A stretch of DNA of 64,000 nucleotides from NCBI RefSeq assembly GCF_900107535.1, contig NZ_FNRA01000003.1, positions 186,001 to 250,000 of the forward strand, written 5' to 3'. Source of the stretch: Pedobacter hartonius (GTDB taxonomy: Bacteria; Bacteroidota; Bacteroidia; Sphingobacteriales; Sphingobacteriaceae). The position numbers and the translations under genes are program-made. The notes below the pieces were generated by a model. That model ran no database searches. It was given only the letters and a program-made list of their open reading frames with translations, and was not told where the DNA came from. Below are positions 28,077 through 37,348 of this stretch, piece after piece. The first letter of the stretch is position 1, and every line of letters begins with the position of its first letter.

Positions 28077-30290
28077 TTATTTTCTGAAGGCTACGTAAAA
28101 AATTGTGCCAACTTTCAGTTCGCTCTCAAACCAAACCCTGGCGTTGTGCTTTTCCACTATACGTTTCACTATCGCCAGGCCCACGCCTGTCCCCTGGATA
28201 TCTTTAACGTTTTCCATCCTTTTAAAAAGTTCAAATACCTTATCGTGATGACTGATGTCTATTCCAATACCATTATCCTCCACCTTATAAATAATTTCGT
28301 CCCCTTCCCTTACTCCTTCTATATGTACCAATGGATGTGCTGAACCAACACTGTATTTTACGGCGTTCCCGATTAAATTTGTAAAAACCTGACTCACAAG
28401 AAGCTCAGCACCCTTTATTGAAGGAAGTTCGCCGAAGGTCAGCAATACATGACCTGCATTCATAGAAGAAATAACTTCAGCAGCACTTTCCCTGACGATC
28501 CGGTCCATATCTAAACTCACAAATTCCATGTCGGCCCTGCCTACCCTTGCAAGCTTTAGAATCTCGTTGATCAGGAAGTTCATTTTATCAGCTCCGGCCA
28601 CCACCCTTCCCAATAACAGTTTTCCCTGCTCATCTAATGATTTATTTGATGCGATTACCAATTCGGTATAACTCTTAATTGAAGTAAGCGGTGTACGCAG
28701 ATCATGGGAAATCGTGTAGCTAAAGGTGTCCAGTTCTTCATACGCACGCCGCAGCCGTTCATTTAAGATCCTGATCTCGCCAGCCTTCTTCGTAATCGCA
28801 TTGATGATCTTATCTCTTAACTTCATCACATTGGAAACTTCAGACCGGGTCCATTTCAATGCGGTATTCTCCACCAGCTGGGAAAAGATCTTGAATGAAT
28901 TTCTCGGAGAAAGATTCAGCAGTCCGTTTTCAGCAGTTACTACAGGCTTCTCAGGATTTCCGGCCCAATTCACAGAAGTGATCTTTTCGGGCCTGAACCA
29001 AATAATGATTTCATTCATTTCCTTTGAGATCATCGCTGAAATGATCCCGCTGGCATTTTTTTTATATTCTTTAGCCGGATGAAATACCTCTGGCAAACGA
29101 TGGGTATAATAAACAGCATCCTCCATGGTGATCATCAGCCAATCCACCAGCTCCCTTATTTGTGCCTCATCGGGTGTCTCACCTACCGTCGAGATCTCGC
29201 TGTCAAATAATACTGCTGCGCCCGTAGCCCCTATAATGTCTTTTATCGTATATTCCTGGCCAGTCAGGGCAAAAAGCAGGTCTTCGTCTTTTGTGAGGTG
29301 AAGACCAATCCGGTTGATGGCCAACTCGTTAGTGTTCGACTGCTGCTCCAGTTCTTCATCTTCCTTGTACGCTAAAGCTGATGAAACAATCTTGCCGATC
29401 AGTTTAACTCCTTCCCGTGCCCTGTAATCTATAAATTTAGGGCTATAATTATGACAGGCAACCAAGCCCCATAATTCTCCCTGAGCCATCAGCGAAATAC
29501 TGAAACTGGACTCTACGCCCATGTTTTTAAGATACTGTATATGTATTGGGGAGACCGCCCTGAGCGCCGAGTGCGTAAGATCAAGAGGTTTACCCTGTTC
29601 ATAAGTAAGGATCGGTGAACTGTCAGCATTCACATCAGCAATGATCCTGGTATAATTCAATTTATACAGCTCCCTGGCCTGCCTGGGAATATCGGAAGCA
29701 GGATAATGCAGTCCGAAAAATGGTTCCAGGTCTTCGTTCTTCACCTCTGCAATGACCTCTCCATGCCCGTCTTCCAGAAATCTGTAGATCATCACGCGGT
29801 CATAATTAATGATCTCCTTTATTTCCTCAGCGGTATTATGTAACATCGACCTCAGAGTTTTACCTTTCAGAATTTCTGAAATCGACTTGCCCACCTGGTT
29901 TTGTATATCGTATTCTAAAGTTACGGGCTCAAATTCAAGCATACAGGAATCCGTAGATACCGATATGATCAGATAATAATCAGCACCATTAATCTTAACC
30001 GGATAAGGATTGATCGCCTCGTAATTCTTTTTTGCATTCCCGAGATGAATTAGCTGTAACAACGCCCCGTTTTTTTCGGATAGCCCTGCCATCTGTTCAA
30101 ATTGCCCGATGGAGGTACCTAACAAAGCTTTAGCCTCAAGAGGAACAAAATTTATACAATTTTCGCTTGCATATGTAATGTTAAAAGAGGCACTATCTAC
30201 CGCAAGCACAAATCCATGGGATTGTATTCTTCCTGGAATATGGATAGGCTCCCTATCGCAATTGGTCAGATCAATGTTATTCAAATTCAT
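28077..30290 (-). CDS. bphP: Bacteriophytochrome histidine kinase
   Basis: 737 residues in the order PAS-GAF-PHY-HisKA-HATPase. Cys11 (DLTNCDREPIH) is the expected biliverdin attachment site. The GAF domain carries PASDIP, with the Asp that contacts the chromophore, and GLVACHNYSP, where the usual HH is HN. The kinase part has the H-box TISHDLRTPLTS, the N-box NLIGNAVKYS, and the G boxes VEDNGIGID and GTGVGLAIV. It senses red/far-red light in the cytoplasm and passes phosphate to the adjacent regulator. A possible -7 element TAGTTTTG (complement of 30319-30326) lies upstream. Confidence 0.95.
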   Translation of the reverse strand: MNLNNIDLTNCDREPIHIPGRIQSHGFVLAVDSASFNITYASENCINFVPLEAKALLGTSIGQFEQMAGLSEKNGALLQLIHLGNAKKNYEAINPYPVKINGADYYLIISVSTDSCMLEFEPVTLEYDIQNQVGKSISEILKGKTLRSMLHNTAEEIKEIINYDRVMIYRFLEDGHGEVIAEVKNEDLEPFFGLHYPASDIPRQARELYKLNYTRIIADVNADSSPILTYEQGKPLDLTHSALRAVSPIHIQYLKNMGVESSFSISLMAQGELWGLVACHNYSPKFIDYRAREGVKLIGKIVSSALAYKEDEELEQQSNTNELAINRIGLHLTKDEDLLFALTGQEYTIKDIIGATGAAVLFDSEISTVGETPDEAQIRELVDWLMITMEDAVYYTHRLPEVFHPAKEYKKNASGIISAMISKEMNEIIIWFRPEKITSVNWAGNPEKPVVTAENGLLNLSPRNSFKIFSQLVENTALKWTRSEVSNVMKLRDKIINAITKKAGEIRILNERLRRAYEELDTFSYTISHDLRTPLTSIKSYTELVIASNKSLDEQGKLLLGRVVAGADKMNFLINEILKLARVGRADMEFVSLDMDRIVRESAAEVISSMNAGHVLLTFGELPSIKGAELLVSQVFTNLIGNAVKYSVGSAHPLVHIEGVREGDEIIYKVEDNGIGIDISHHDKVFELFKRMENVKDIQGTGVGLAIVKRIVEKHNARVWFESELKVGTIFYVAFRK

Positions 30291-30480
30291 AGTTATTAAT
30301 GCAAAATAATTCGCGTTACAAAACTATTAGAATTTATTAATCAGCGTTATTGTTTTAAAAATTATCAAAAATTGTTGAAGGTTAATCCAGCAACACCTGA
30401 ACAAAAATTAAGTATGAGTGTACCATATTCCTGATTAGCGTAAACAATAGGTAAACAAATCATTAAATAATGAGCTGAAA

Positions 30481-30511
30481 TTTGTGTTTTGTAGCAAATA
30501 CTATACAGTTG
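30481..30511 (+). promoter_or_regulatory. Promoter TTTG-N19-TACAGTTG of the OmpA-type gene
   Basis: TTTG at 30481-30484 and TACAGTTG at 30504-30511 are 19 bases apart, matching the Bacteroidota consensus except for one base in the -7 box. It implies a 5' untranslated region of about 170 bases. The rest of the 400-base stretch 30291-30690 shows nothing else that I can name. Confidence 0.55.
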
Positions 30512-30690
30512 ATTGACGTTTAAAGCAGGAAAGTCAGATTTTAAATAAAAATAATAATCATAACTAAACAGTTCATTATGAATAGATTTCAGTTATAATT
30601 CACATTGGTAATCTCTTTGGCAGGATTATTACGTGTAGCCTAATCATTCAGTACAAACTGGATGCATTTAATATCTAACTATACAATAAA

Positions 30691-32019
30691 ATGAACTCAA
30701 AAATTACAAAATCGGCGTTGATATTATCCCTTGTAGGATTATCAACTTCTTTGTTTGCTCAGGACATGACTTCTGACTCAACAAAACGTTTCGACAAAAA
30801 AGAATTCCGCACCTGGTCAATAGGACTTAACGGAGGAATTTTATCGCACTATACTCCTTTCAACGGGAGCTCAAATGGTGATTTCCGCACTCCACAGGAG
30901 AGCTGGGGATATGGAGGTTATATCAAGAAACAAATTGTACCGGGATTTGGTATCCAGGCTGACTTCCTTGCTGGTAAAGTAAAAGGTTTCAGATCTAATG
31001 TTTTGCCTTCTCCAAGTGCAGCTCAGGACAACAGTAGTTTTGAAACTAAGATCGACTGGTCAGCAGCAGTAAGTGCAAACTTTACGATCGCTAACCTGAG
31101 CTTAAATCAAAAACGTAATTTCTTGTCTCCTTATGTAACTGCAGGTGCTGGTTACATGTCTTCAAGTGCTAACGTTCAGAACACTCCGGCAGGCGCAAGT
31201 ACAGGATACAACGAAAACTGGTTTGTACCAGTTGGAGCAGGTTTCAAATTGGGTGTATCTAAAGGTGTGAACATCGATCTAGGTTATACAGTTAGCTTCG
31301 TGAAAAGTGATAATTTTGATGGGGTACGCAGCGGAAGCAATGATAAGTTCTCTTACGCACATGCAGGTGTTGAGATCGCCTTGGGTAAAAAAGGAACTTC
31401 TCAATTACAGAACTACAGCCCTATTGCAGCCATTCGCGAAGAAAGTGCAGCTGAAAGTGCTGAGTTAAGAAGAGCATTGTCTACATCTGAGCAAAACAGA
31501 CTGAGAGATCAGGAGCAATATGCTAAAGATATGGGCGATGATGATATGGATGGTGTAGCAAACAAATTTGATAAATGCCCGGGAACTCCTGCAAACACAG
31601 TGGTTGACGGTGCAGGTTGTCCTTTAGTTGCCCCTAAACCAGTAATCAGAGAAAAAGTGATCATCACTGAATCGGATCGTAAAGTGGTAAGCGAAGCGAT
31701 CAGGGATCTTGAGTTTGACTTAGGAAAATCTACAATCAAAGCAACTTCATACAATACTTTAAATAGGGTTGCTGCTTTATTGGTAGAGAAAAACTTCAGC
31801 CTGAAATTAGCAGGACATACTGATAACACTGGTTCTATGGCTTTAAACTTACGTTTATCGAAAGACAGAGCAGAGGCAGTTAAATCTTATCTTGTATCTC
31901 AGGGTGCTAATCCTTCCCGTATAGAAGCTACAGGTTATGGTCCAAACCAACCTATCGCTACTAACAAGACTGCCGAAGGCCGTCAGAAAAACAGAAGGGT
32001 TGAGTTTACTTTATACTAG
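30691..32019 (+). CDS. OmpA family outer-membrane protein with TSP3-type linker
   Basis: 442 residues. A signal peptide ends at SLFAQ (residue 24), followed by an N-terminal beta barrel (about 30-240), a thrombospondin-type-3 calcium-binding linker (DDDMDGVANKFDKCPGTP) and a C-terminal OmpA peptidoglycan-binding domain (GHTDNTGS, RLSKDRAEAVKSYL, GYGPNQPIATN, RRVEF). It links the outer membrane to the cell wall. The long leader and strong terminator suggest high, separate expression. Confidence 0.94.
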   Translation: MNSKITKSALILSLVGLSTSLFAQDMTSDSTKRFDKKEFRTWSIGLNGGILSHYTPFNGSSNGDFRTPQESWGYGGYIKKQIVPGFGIQADFLAGKVKGFRSNVLPSPSAAQDNSSFETKIDWSAAVSANFTIANLSLNQKRNFLSPYVTAGAGYMSSSANVQNTPAGASTGYNENWFVPVGAGFKLGVSKGVNIDLGYTVSFVKSDNFDGVRSGSNDKFSYAHAGVEIALGKKGTSQLQNYSPIAAIREESAAESAELRRALSTSEQNRLRDQEQYAKDMGDDDMDGVANKFDKCPGTPANTVVDGAGCPLVAPKPVIREKVIITESDRKVVSEAIRDLEFDLGKSTIKATSYNTLNRVAALLVEKNFSLKLAGHTDNTGSMALNLRLSKDRAEAVKSYLVSQGANPSRIEATGYGPNQPIATNKTAEGRQKNRRVEFTLY

Positions 32020-32037
32020 TAGATCAAACCTCTTTAT

Positions 32038-32070
32038 AAAAAAAGACCTGCAAATTGCAGGTCTTTTTTT
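32038..32070 (+). terminator. Intrinsic terminator of the OmpA-type gene
   Basis: AAAAGACCTGCAA pairs with TTGCAGGTCTTTT and is followed by a T tract. The stem is nearly symmetric, so it can also act on the convergent minus-strand gene at 32121. Confidence 0.9.
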
Positions 32071-32120
32071 ATTGGAATTATATTTAACATTCAGGCGAAC
32101 TTTCACCGGCAATTTAATTC

Positions 32121-32477
32121 CTAAAGTTCAGGCCAGGTTTCACCTTTCAAATTTAACACTCCGGTTTCAGCATTCAGGTATACAATAACGGTCATTTTAT
32201 CCTTTTGCTCAGTGTCAATGGCACTGCAGGCGCTAAATTCTTCCAGCACATATTCCAGCCTCATACTCGTCAGCCCGTCATCCTTTATTACCATGCTTCC
32301 GGGACTGACCATCACCCTGCTTACCTTCTCACGCGGATAATAAGCCTGCAGCATATAGCCCAGCTGATCAGCATGTTCGTCAATAATCTCTGTCAGCACT
32401 CCGGCTGAAAAATCAAGATCTTGCGCCAATGATTCACGCTGCTCCGGAGATAGTTTTATTTGATATGATGATTCCAT
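32121..32477 (-). CDS. Hypothetical protein
   Basis: 118 residues without signal or membrane helix. It has a helical N-terminal half (SPEQRESLAQDLDF) and a C-terminal half of alternating strands (MTVIVYLNAETGVLNL). Family not recognised. It lies 12 bases after the old yellow enzyme gene in the same direction, so it is probably the third gene of the ArsR-OYE operon. Confidence 0.65.
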   Translation of the reverse strand: MESSYQIKLSPEQRESLAQDLDFSAGVLTEIIDEHADQLGYMLQAYYPREKVSRVMVSPGSMVIKDDGLTSMRLEYVLEEFSACSAIDTEQKDKMTVIVYLNAETGVLNLKGETWPEL

Positions 32478-32489
32478 AACGTGATAGGA

Positions 32490-33590
32490 TTATACCAGTG
32501 TTGCCAGGGCTTCTTTACTGAATCCTTTAAGCTCTTCCGTTTTACCTTCAATCACTTTTTTCGCCCATTCAGGGTCTGCCAAAAGCGGTCTTCCTACACC
32601 TACAAGGTCAAAATCTCCCCTATCCAATCTTCTCAACAATTCATCTAGTGATGCCGGCTGAGAAGCTTCGCCCCTGAATGCCGCCATAAACTCGCCGGTT
32701 AATCCTACTGATCCCACTGTAATTGTTGCAGCACCCGTCAGCTTTTTAGCCCATCCTGCAAAATTCAGGTCTGATCCCTCAAATTCAGGTTCCCAGAAAC
32801 GTCTTTGTGAACAGTGTAAGATATCTACACCAGCATTAACCAATGGGTTCAGCCAGGCTTCCATTTCTATCGGAGTTTTTGCCAGTTTATAATTATAATC
32901 CTGAGGTTTGAATTGTGAAAGCCTGATGATCACAGCAAAATCATTCCCTACCTGCCTGCGCACTTCTTTGATCACTTCAATACCAAAACGGCTGCGTTCA
33001 GGAAGAGTTGCGCCGCCATACTGGTCGGTACGCTGATTTAGCTCATTCCAGAAAAACTGGTCGATCAGGTACCCGTGTGCCCCGTGTATCTCTACACAGT
33101 CAAACCCAAGTCTTTTTGCATCCGCCGCTGCACGTCCGTATGCCAGGATTGCCTCTGTGATATCCCTCTCTGTCATTGCCTGTCCCTTTTTCTCACCCGG
33201 ATTGACAAATCCTGAAGGTCCTTCAAACGGAGCGGGTGGAATCCATCCCGAATGGTGGTCTGCCATAATACCCATATGCCAGATCTGCGGCCCCATTTGC
33301 CCATGGGCACCATGTACACCATCAATCACCTTTTGCCAGCCTGCCAAAGCATGCTCACCATAAAAATGAGGGATGTTTGCATCATTTGACGAAGAGGGAC
33401 GGTCAATCACTGTTCCTTCAGAGAGAATAAGCCCCACATCTCCTGCTGCCCTTTTACGATAATAATCCGCTACATCTAAAGTCGGTACGCCATCAGGCGA
33501 AAAAGAACGTGTCATAGGCGCCATGACTATTCTGTTCTTCATATTTAATGTTTTCAGTTTAAATGGCTGAAACAAGCTATTTATATTCAT
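32490..33590 (-). CDS. Old yellow enzyme family NADH:flavin oxidoreductase
   Basis: 366 residues, the normal length for NemA/OYE enzymes. FMN barrel features are visible: the N-terminal NRIVMAPMTRSF, GQMGPQIWHMG, the phosphate/NADH region CVEIHGAHGYLIDQFFW with HGAHGYL, and VGVGRPLLADPEWAKK near the C-terminus. These cytoplasmic enzymes reduce activated C=C bonds and nitro compounds and help remove electrophiles. The gene follows an ArsR-type regulator by 11 bases. Confidence 0.93.
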   Translation of the reverse strand: MNINSLFQPFKLKTLNMKNRIVMAPMTRSFSPDGVPTLDVADYYRKRAAGDVGLILSEGTVIDRPSSSNDANIPHFYGEHALAGWQKVIDGVHGAHGQMGPQIWHMGIMADHHSGWIPPAPFEGPSGFVNPGEKKGQAMTERDITEAILAYGRAAADAKRLGFDCVEIHGAHGYLIDQFFWNELNQRTDQYGGATLPERSRFGIEVIKEVRRQVGNDFAVIIRLSQFKPQDYNYKLAKTPIEMEAWLNPLVNAGVDILHCSQRRFWEPEFEGSDLNFAGWAKKLTGAATITVGSVGLTGEFMAAFRGEASQPASLDELLRRLDRGDFDLVGVGRPLLADPEWAKKVIEGKTEELKGFSKEALATLV

Positions 33591-33601
33591 ATATATTATA
33601 G

Positions 33602-33901
33602 TTATAGTTCTTTATTGATCTGCTCTTTGAGCAGTTGAAAAGCGGCTTCGTTTCTTTTATAATATGTCCACTGGCCAATCCTTGTAGATTCTATCAGCCC
33701 GGTTCTTTGAAGAAGGGACAGGTATTCAGAAACTGTAGATTGGGTTAACCTGGCCTTTTTCTGGATCTGTCCTACACACACACCCGCCTCACTGAAGTCC
33801 CTTTCCTGTTCTGGAAAGTGCAATGCCGGGTCTTTGAGCCATTTAAGTATTAACAACCTCGTTTTGTTTGATAATGCCTTAAATATATCTACCTGATCCA
33901 T
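33602..33901 (-). CDS. ArsR-family winged-helix repressor
   Basis: 99 residues with the ArsR layout: DIFKALSNKTRLLILKWL (alpha helices 1-2), recognition helix TQSTVSEYLSLLQRTGLI, and wing ESTRIGQWTYYK. One cysteine (GVCVGQI) precedes the HTH and no full metal-binding CxC motif is present, so it more likely senses electrophiles or redox state than metal. It probably represses itself and the OYE gene downstream. Its promoter carries a palindrome in the spacer. Confidence 0.88.
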   Translation of the reverse strand: MDQVDIFKALSNKTRLLILKWLKDPALHFPEQERDFSEAGVCVGQIQKKARLTQSTVSEYLSLLQRTGLIESTRIGQWTYYKRNEAAFQLLKEQINKEL

Positions 33902-33905
33902 AAAT

Positions 33906-33937
33906 CAAAGATACATCGGGTTTTCCCGATAAACCAA
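33906..33937 (-). promoter_or_regulatory. Promoter with palindromic operator of the ArsR-OYE operon
   Basis: On the minus strand TTG (33937-33935) and TATCTTTG (33913-33906) form a Bacteroidota promoter with 21-base spacing. In the spacer ATCGGG-tttt-CCCGAT (33915-33930) is a perfect inverted repeat, a good place for the ArsR-type repressor to block polymerase. The -7 box is 5 bases from the ATG, so the mRNA would be nearly leaderless. Confidence 0.6.
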
Positions 33938-34095
33938 TGTATGTTTAAACATGATAATGCAATGATATTTGTAGTGACACTAAAAATGAAGGCTATGTGC
34001 CCGAAACCCGAAATCACTCTGATGAAAAGGCTGGTAATAAGTTTAAAGAAGGGAGAGAACGACTGTCTGAAAACCCTGTATAGGAGGTCTGGGTT

Positions 34096-35268
34096 TTATA
34101 CCGCGTTCTTCAACCTGTTAGCCACAGCTACGGCAAAGGATTGGAGGAAAGGCATCACTTTTAGACTTTTCATGATAGACAGATCCTGCAGAATAGAAGT
34201 CTCCGCATCAAGAAAGGCAAAGATAAGGTGTGCAGGTGCTTTCTTAAACAGGTCGCTGAACAGCTGGTGCCCGGCATATTCGCCCTGAGCCAGCACATGC
34301 AGCAGTGTGGCGTCATACAACTGCTGTTTCATGCCTATAGTTTCTGAGCTAAAAAAAGGATGTCCATCAGTTTTAAAACTTTGAATGATTTTACCGATGG
34401 TTTTTTGTGTATTTGTAAAAGTATACCCCGTACTTGCCCTGGTATCTCCGCCTGCAGTTCCTATGTGGATAATATTTCCGTCAAATCTTTTAAAAAGATG
34501 ATCTGTCATGGGTATAACGCCATATTCATCTTCCAGGATCTCGTAATGAGCTATACCTAAAACTTCATTGATATAGGTGCCGATCTGCCTATCGTATTCT
34601 TCCATAGGCAATATTGATTTGGAAAAGAGCGTATATTCAAGAAACAGCTCGTCCGCGGCCATTGGCAGAGTATAGAAAAAGGTAGCGCCGTTTTCCTGGC
34701 TGGTTCTGAAGTCCATCAGCCAGGCATCCTGCAAGGGCGGAATTACAGCCCCGGTTTTAATTCGTACTCCTTTGAAATGCTGTAGGAAATACTGTTCATT
34801 AGCGTTTATTGCAGGCTTATGGTAAACAGAATTAAACACATATGACGATGTGTAGGTATGTTCAGGGGTGGTCAGCGTACATTCATTTCCGAAAGAGACA
34901 ACTGTTAGCACCTCCGTGCGGACAAAAGATATAGTAGAGAATTCTCTTAAATAGGAAAGCACATCAGTATAAAAATCTATGCTTTTAATACTGTTATAGG
35001 TGTATCCCCCGCTATCAAGAGAAATCCTGGTGCCGTCATTGGCAAAAAAATACAGGTTCTTCCATTGATGCCGGATCAGCTCTTCAAAACAGGACTCTTC
35101 TTTTTTCCAGAAAGACCAGGTCCTGTCATTCTCCGATTTATCTGAACGGTCAATCACAATAATCTGCTTTCCCGCCCATACCCCTGATTTCATTGCCCGG
35201 TATAAAAGGCTGAGGCCTGCCAGTCCTCCCCCGCAGATCAGGATATCACATTTTATATGCACTGCCAT
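34096..35268 (-). CDS. crtY: Lycopene beta-cyclase family FAD protein (CrtY-like)
   Basis: 390 residues. An N-terminal dinucleotide-binding motif (CDILICGGGLAGLSL) is followed by the cyclase signatures NDRTWSFW, FYTLPMAADELFLEYTLFS and GTAGGDTRASTGYTF. These match the bacterial CrtY class, which closes the beta-ionone rings of lycopene to form beta-carotene, acting at the inner membrane. The start overlaps the end of egtD by 16 bases. No phytoene synthase or desaturase is in the window, so its place at the end of an ergothioneine operon is unusual. The symbol rests on family resemblance. Confidence 0.82.
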   Translation of the reverse strand: MAVHIKCDILICGGGLAGLSLLYRAMKSGVWAGKQIIVIDRSDKSENDRTWSFWKKEESCFEELIRHQWKNLYFFANDGTRISLDSGGYTYNSIKSIDFYTDVLSYLREFSTISFVRTEVLTVVSFGNECTLTTPEHTYTSSYVFNSVYHKPAINANEQYFLQHFKGVRIKTGAVIPPLQDAWLMDFRTSQENGATFFYTLPMAADELFLEYTLFSKSILPMEEYDRQIGTYINEVLGIAHYEILEDEYGVIPMTDHLFKRFDGNIIHIGTAGGDTRASTGYTFTNTQKTIGKIIQSFKTDGHPFFSSETIGMKQQLYDATLLHVLAQGEYAGHQLFSDLFKKAPAHLIFAFLDAETSILQDLSIMKSLKVMPFLQSFAVAVANRLKNAV

Positions 35269-36191
35269 ACGGTATCAACAAACCATTTTTTATGGTCCAT
35301 AAAATGCATCACCGTCTTAAATCCAGTGTTAGTGGCTATTGCTTCAGTCTCCCCTAGACTATACTTTTGCGAGATCTCCATAAAGATGAATTCATTCTCC
35401 TTAAATATAAACTTTTGTCCCGAAATGTTTACTTCCTGGTCCATCCTGCTCACCAGGTAACTTTTGCAGGCACCCGTGGCAGGATCATAGGTAGGATAAT
35501 GTTCAAATTGTTCAGTATCAAAATCTCCCCCAAGCTCATTGTTGATCCTGTGCAAAAGGTTCAGGTTAAAATCCCTCGTAAAACCGGCGGCATCGTTATA
35601 GGCAGCAAGAATGGTACGCGGATTCTTTTTCAGGTCAAACCCAACCAATACCAGATCGCCTTCCTGCAGGCAGGAACGGATCTTACGGCAAAAGTCAAGC
35701 GCATTCTGCGGTGTTTCATTCCCGATATTGCCTCCAAGCAGCATGACCACTTTTTTCCTTGAAGAAATCTGATTTGCCTTGTCCAGCATCTCAAAATATT
35801 CACCGTTCAGCCCTTCAACCTTCAGTCCATCAATCTTTCCCGGCAGGGATTCTTCCAGGTGGGCGATCATGGCTGAGGAAATATCTATCGGCATATAGGT
35901 AAAATCAGCCTGCATATCTACCAGTTCCTTTAACAGAAAACTCGATTTAGTAGCGTCACCAGCTCCCATTTCCACAAGGTCGAAGGTGTTAAAGCCGTTT
36001 TTTAATGTTGTGGCAAGGCTTTCAGTATGTTCCCTGAAGATTTCCATCTCACAATTGGTGGGGTAATATTCAGGGCAATCCATGATTTCCTGAAAAAGCT
36101 TATCGCCTTTTCCATCATAGAAATATTTAGAGTTCAGGGTTTTAGGTGTTTGATTGAGATCATGTAAAACCTCCTTTAAAAATTGATTCAT
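35253..36191 (-). CDS. egtD: L-histidine N(alpha)-methyltransferase EgtD
   Basis: The ATG at 36191 gives 312 residues, close to characterised EgtD (about 320). The longer open frame from 36299 runs into egtB coding sequence and is not needed. The SAM-binding motif is LVEMGAGDATKSS, the middle strand holds LGGNIGNETP, and the substrate part contains YNDAAGFTRDFNLNLLHRIN, as in the EgtD family (PF10017). It trimethylates histidine to hercynine, the first step to ergothioneine. It starts 1 base after the egtB stop, so translation is coupled. Confidence 0.92.
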   Translation of the reverse strand: MNQFLKEVLHDLNQTPKTLNSKYFYDGKGDKLFQEIMDCPEYYPTNCEMEIFREHTESLATTLKNGFNTFDLVEMGAGDATKSSFLLKELVDMQADFTYMPIDISSAMIAHLEESLPGKIDGLKVEGLNGEYFEMLDKANQISSRKKVVMLLGGNIGNETPQNALDFCRKIRSCLQEGDLVLVGFDLKKNPRTILAAYNDAAGFTRDFNLNLLHRINNELGGDFDTEQFEHYPTYDPATGACKSYLVSRMDQEVNISGQKFIFKENEFIFMEISQKYSLGETEAIATNTGFKTVMHFMDHKKWFVDTVWQCI

Positions 36192-36192
36192 A

Positions 36193-37341
36193 TTATTTTG
36201 CGAGCCTGATTCCGCTATACATCCAGCGTAAATTGGGGTGAAAGAAATTGCGGTAAGTATGCCTGCTGTGATTTGCCGGCGTGGCCACCGAAGCACCACG
36301 TAATACTTCCTGATTGATCATAAATTTACCATTGTATTCTCCTAATGCGCCTGGAGCCTTGGAGAAACCGGGATAGGGAAGATAAGCACTTCCTGTCCAT
36401 TCCCAAAGCTTACCCCATTCCAGCTGTGCTGAGGCCACTTCCCACTCAAATTCCGTAGGCAGGCGCATTCCTTTCCACTGTGCAAATGCCGAAGCTTCGT
36501 AATAGCTGATATGAGAAACCGGCTGTTCAGTATCAATCAATTCCAGGCCGGAGAGGCTGTACCGATGCCATACACCATCTACCTTATACCAGTACAAGGG
36601 GGCAGTAATGGCATTCTTATTTACCCAGTCCCAGGCCTCTGCATGCCATAAATTGAAATCCTTGTAACCTCCGTCTTTTATAAAAGCAAGATATTCTGCA
36701 TTGCTTACCAGGCTTGTGGATATGCTGAAGTTCTGGATATAGGTTTTATGCCTGCCCAGCTCGTTATCAAATTGAAATCCTTCTCCCTGATGACCAATTT
36801 CATATACACCTTCGCTGAAATCTATCCAGCCCTCTGCAGCGTTAACCAGGCCGGATTCTATATTTTCTTCGCCGTATTCCGGAAACAGGGGATTATGGCC
36901 TAATATGTATTTGATATCGTACCATAACAGTTCCTGGTGTTGCTGCTCATGGTTTAAACCAAGTTCCACCAGTTTCAATATCTCAGGGTTGGTTATTGCT
37001 GGCAGGTAGCTGGCCATAGCTTCATCCACATAGGCCCTGTAATGGAATACATCATCAACCGTTGGCCTGCTTAAATTACCCCTGTCAGTGCGGATTACCC
37101 TGGCGCCGATGTTCTCGTAATAGCTGTTAAAAACATAGTTATAATCCGGGTTGAAGGGCTGATAGGTAAATGCGTTTGGTATGAGGATGAATGTTTCAAA
37201 AAACCATGTAGTATGCCCAAGATGCCACTTTGGCGGGCTCACATCCACTACCGGCTGTACTACGTAGTCTTCTTTTTGAAGTTTCGAACATATCAGGACA
37301 CTATGCGCCCTAACTGCTGCGTATTTCTCCGAGAGTGACAT
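36193..37341 (-). CDS. egtB: Hercynine sulfoxide synthase EgtB
   Basis: 382 residues with an N-terminal DinB-like domain and a C-terminal formylglycine-generating-enzyme (FGE) fold. The three-histidine iron site is His43 (HLGHTTWFFE) and His131/His135 (NHEQQHQE). FGE motifs are HISYYEASAFAQWKG, RLPTEFEWE and LRGASVATP. The enzyme couples hercynine and a thiol with O2. No EgtA (gamma-glutamylcysteine ligase) or EgtC is nearby, so use of cysteine as direct thiol donor is likely, but which EgtB class it belongs to needs comparison. Confidence 0.93.
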   Translation of the reverse strand: MSLSEKYAAVRAHSVLICSKLQKEDYVVQPVVDVSPPKWHLGHTTWFFETFILIPNAFTYQPFNPDYNYVFNSYYENIGARVIRTDRGNLSRPTVDDVFHYRAYVDEAMASYLPAITNPEILKLVELGLNHEQQHQELLWYDIKYILGHNPLFPEYGEENIESGLVNAAEGWIDFSEGVYEIGHQGEGFQFDNELGRHKTYIQNFSISTSLVSNAEYLAFIKDGGYKDFNLWHAEAWDWVNKNAITAPLYWYKVDGVWHRYSLSGLELIDTEQPVSHISYYEASAFAQWKGMRLPTEFEWEVASAQLEWGKLWEWTGSAYLPYPGFSKAPGALGEYNGKFMINQEVLRGASVATPANHSRHTYRNFFHPNLRWMYSGIRLAK

Positions 37342-37348
37342 ATTATTT

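Noticed and set aside
33941..34288. Plus-strand frame of 115 residues overlapping the lycopene cyclase
   Set aside because: Most of it is antisense to the cyclase end, it has no recognised family, and the cyclase on the other strand has full-length family motifs.
36192..36299. Longer N-terminus for EgtD from 36299
   Set aside because: The extra 36 residues overlap egtB coding sequence and do not fit the family. The ATG at 36191 gives normal length.
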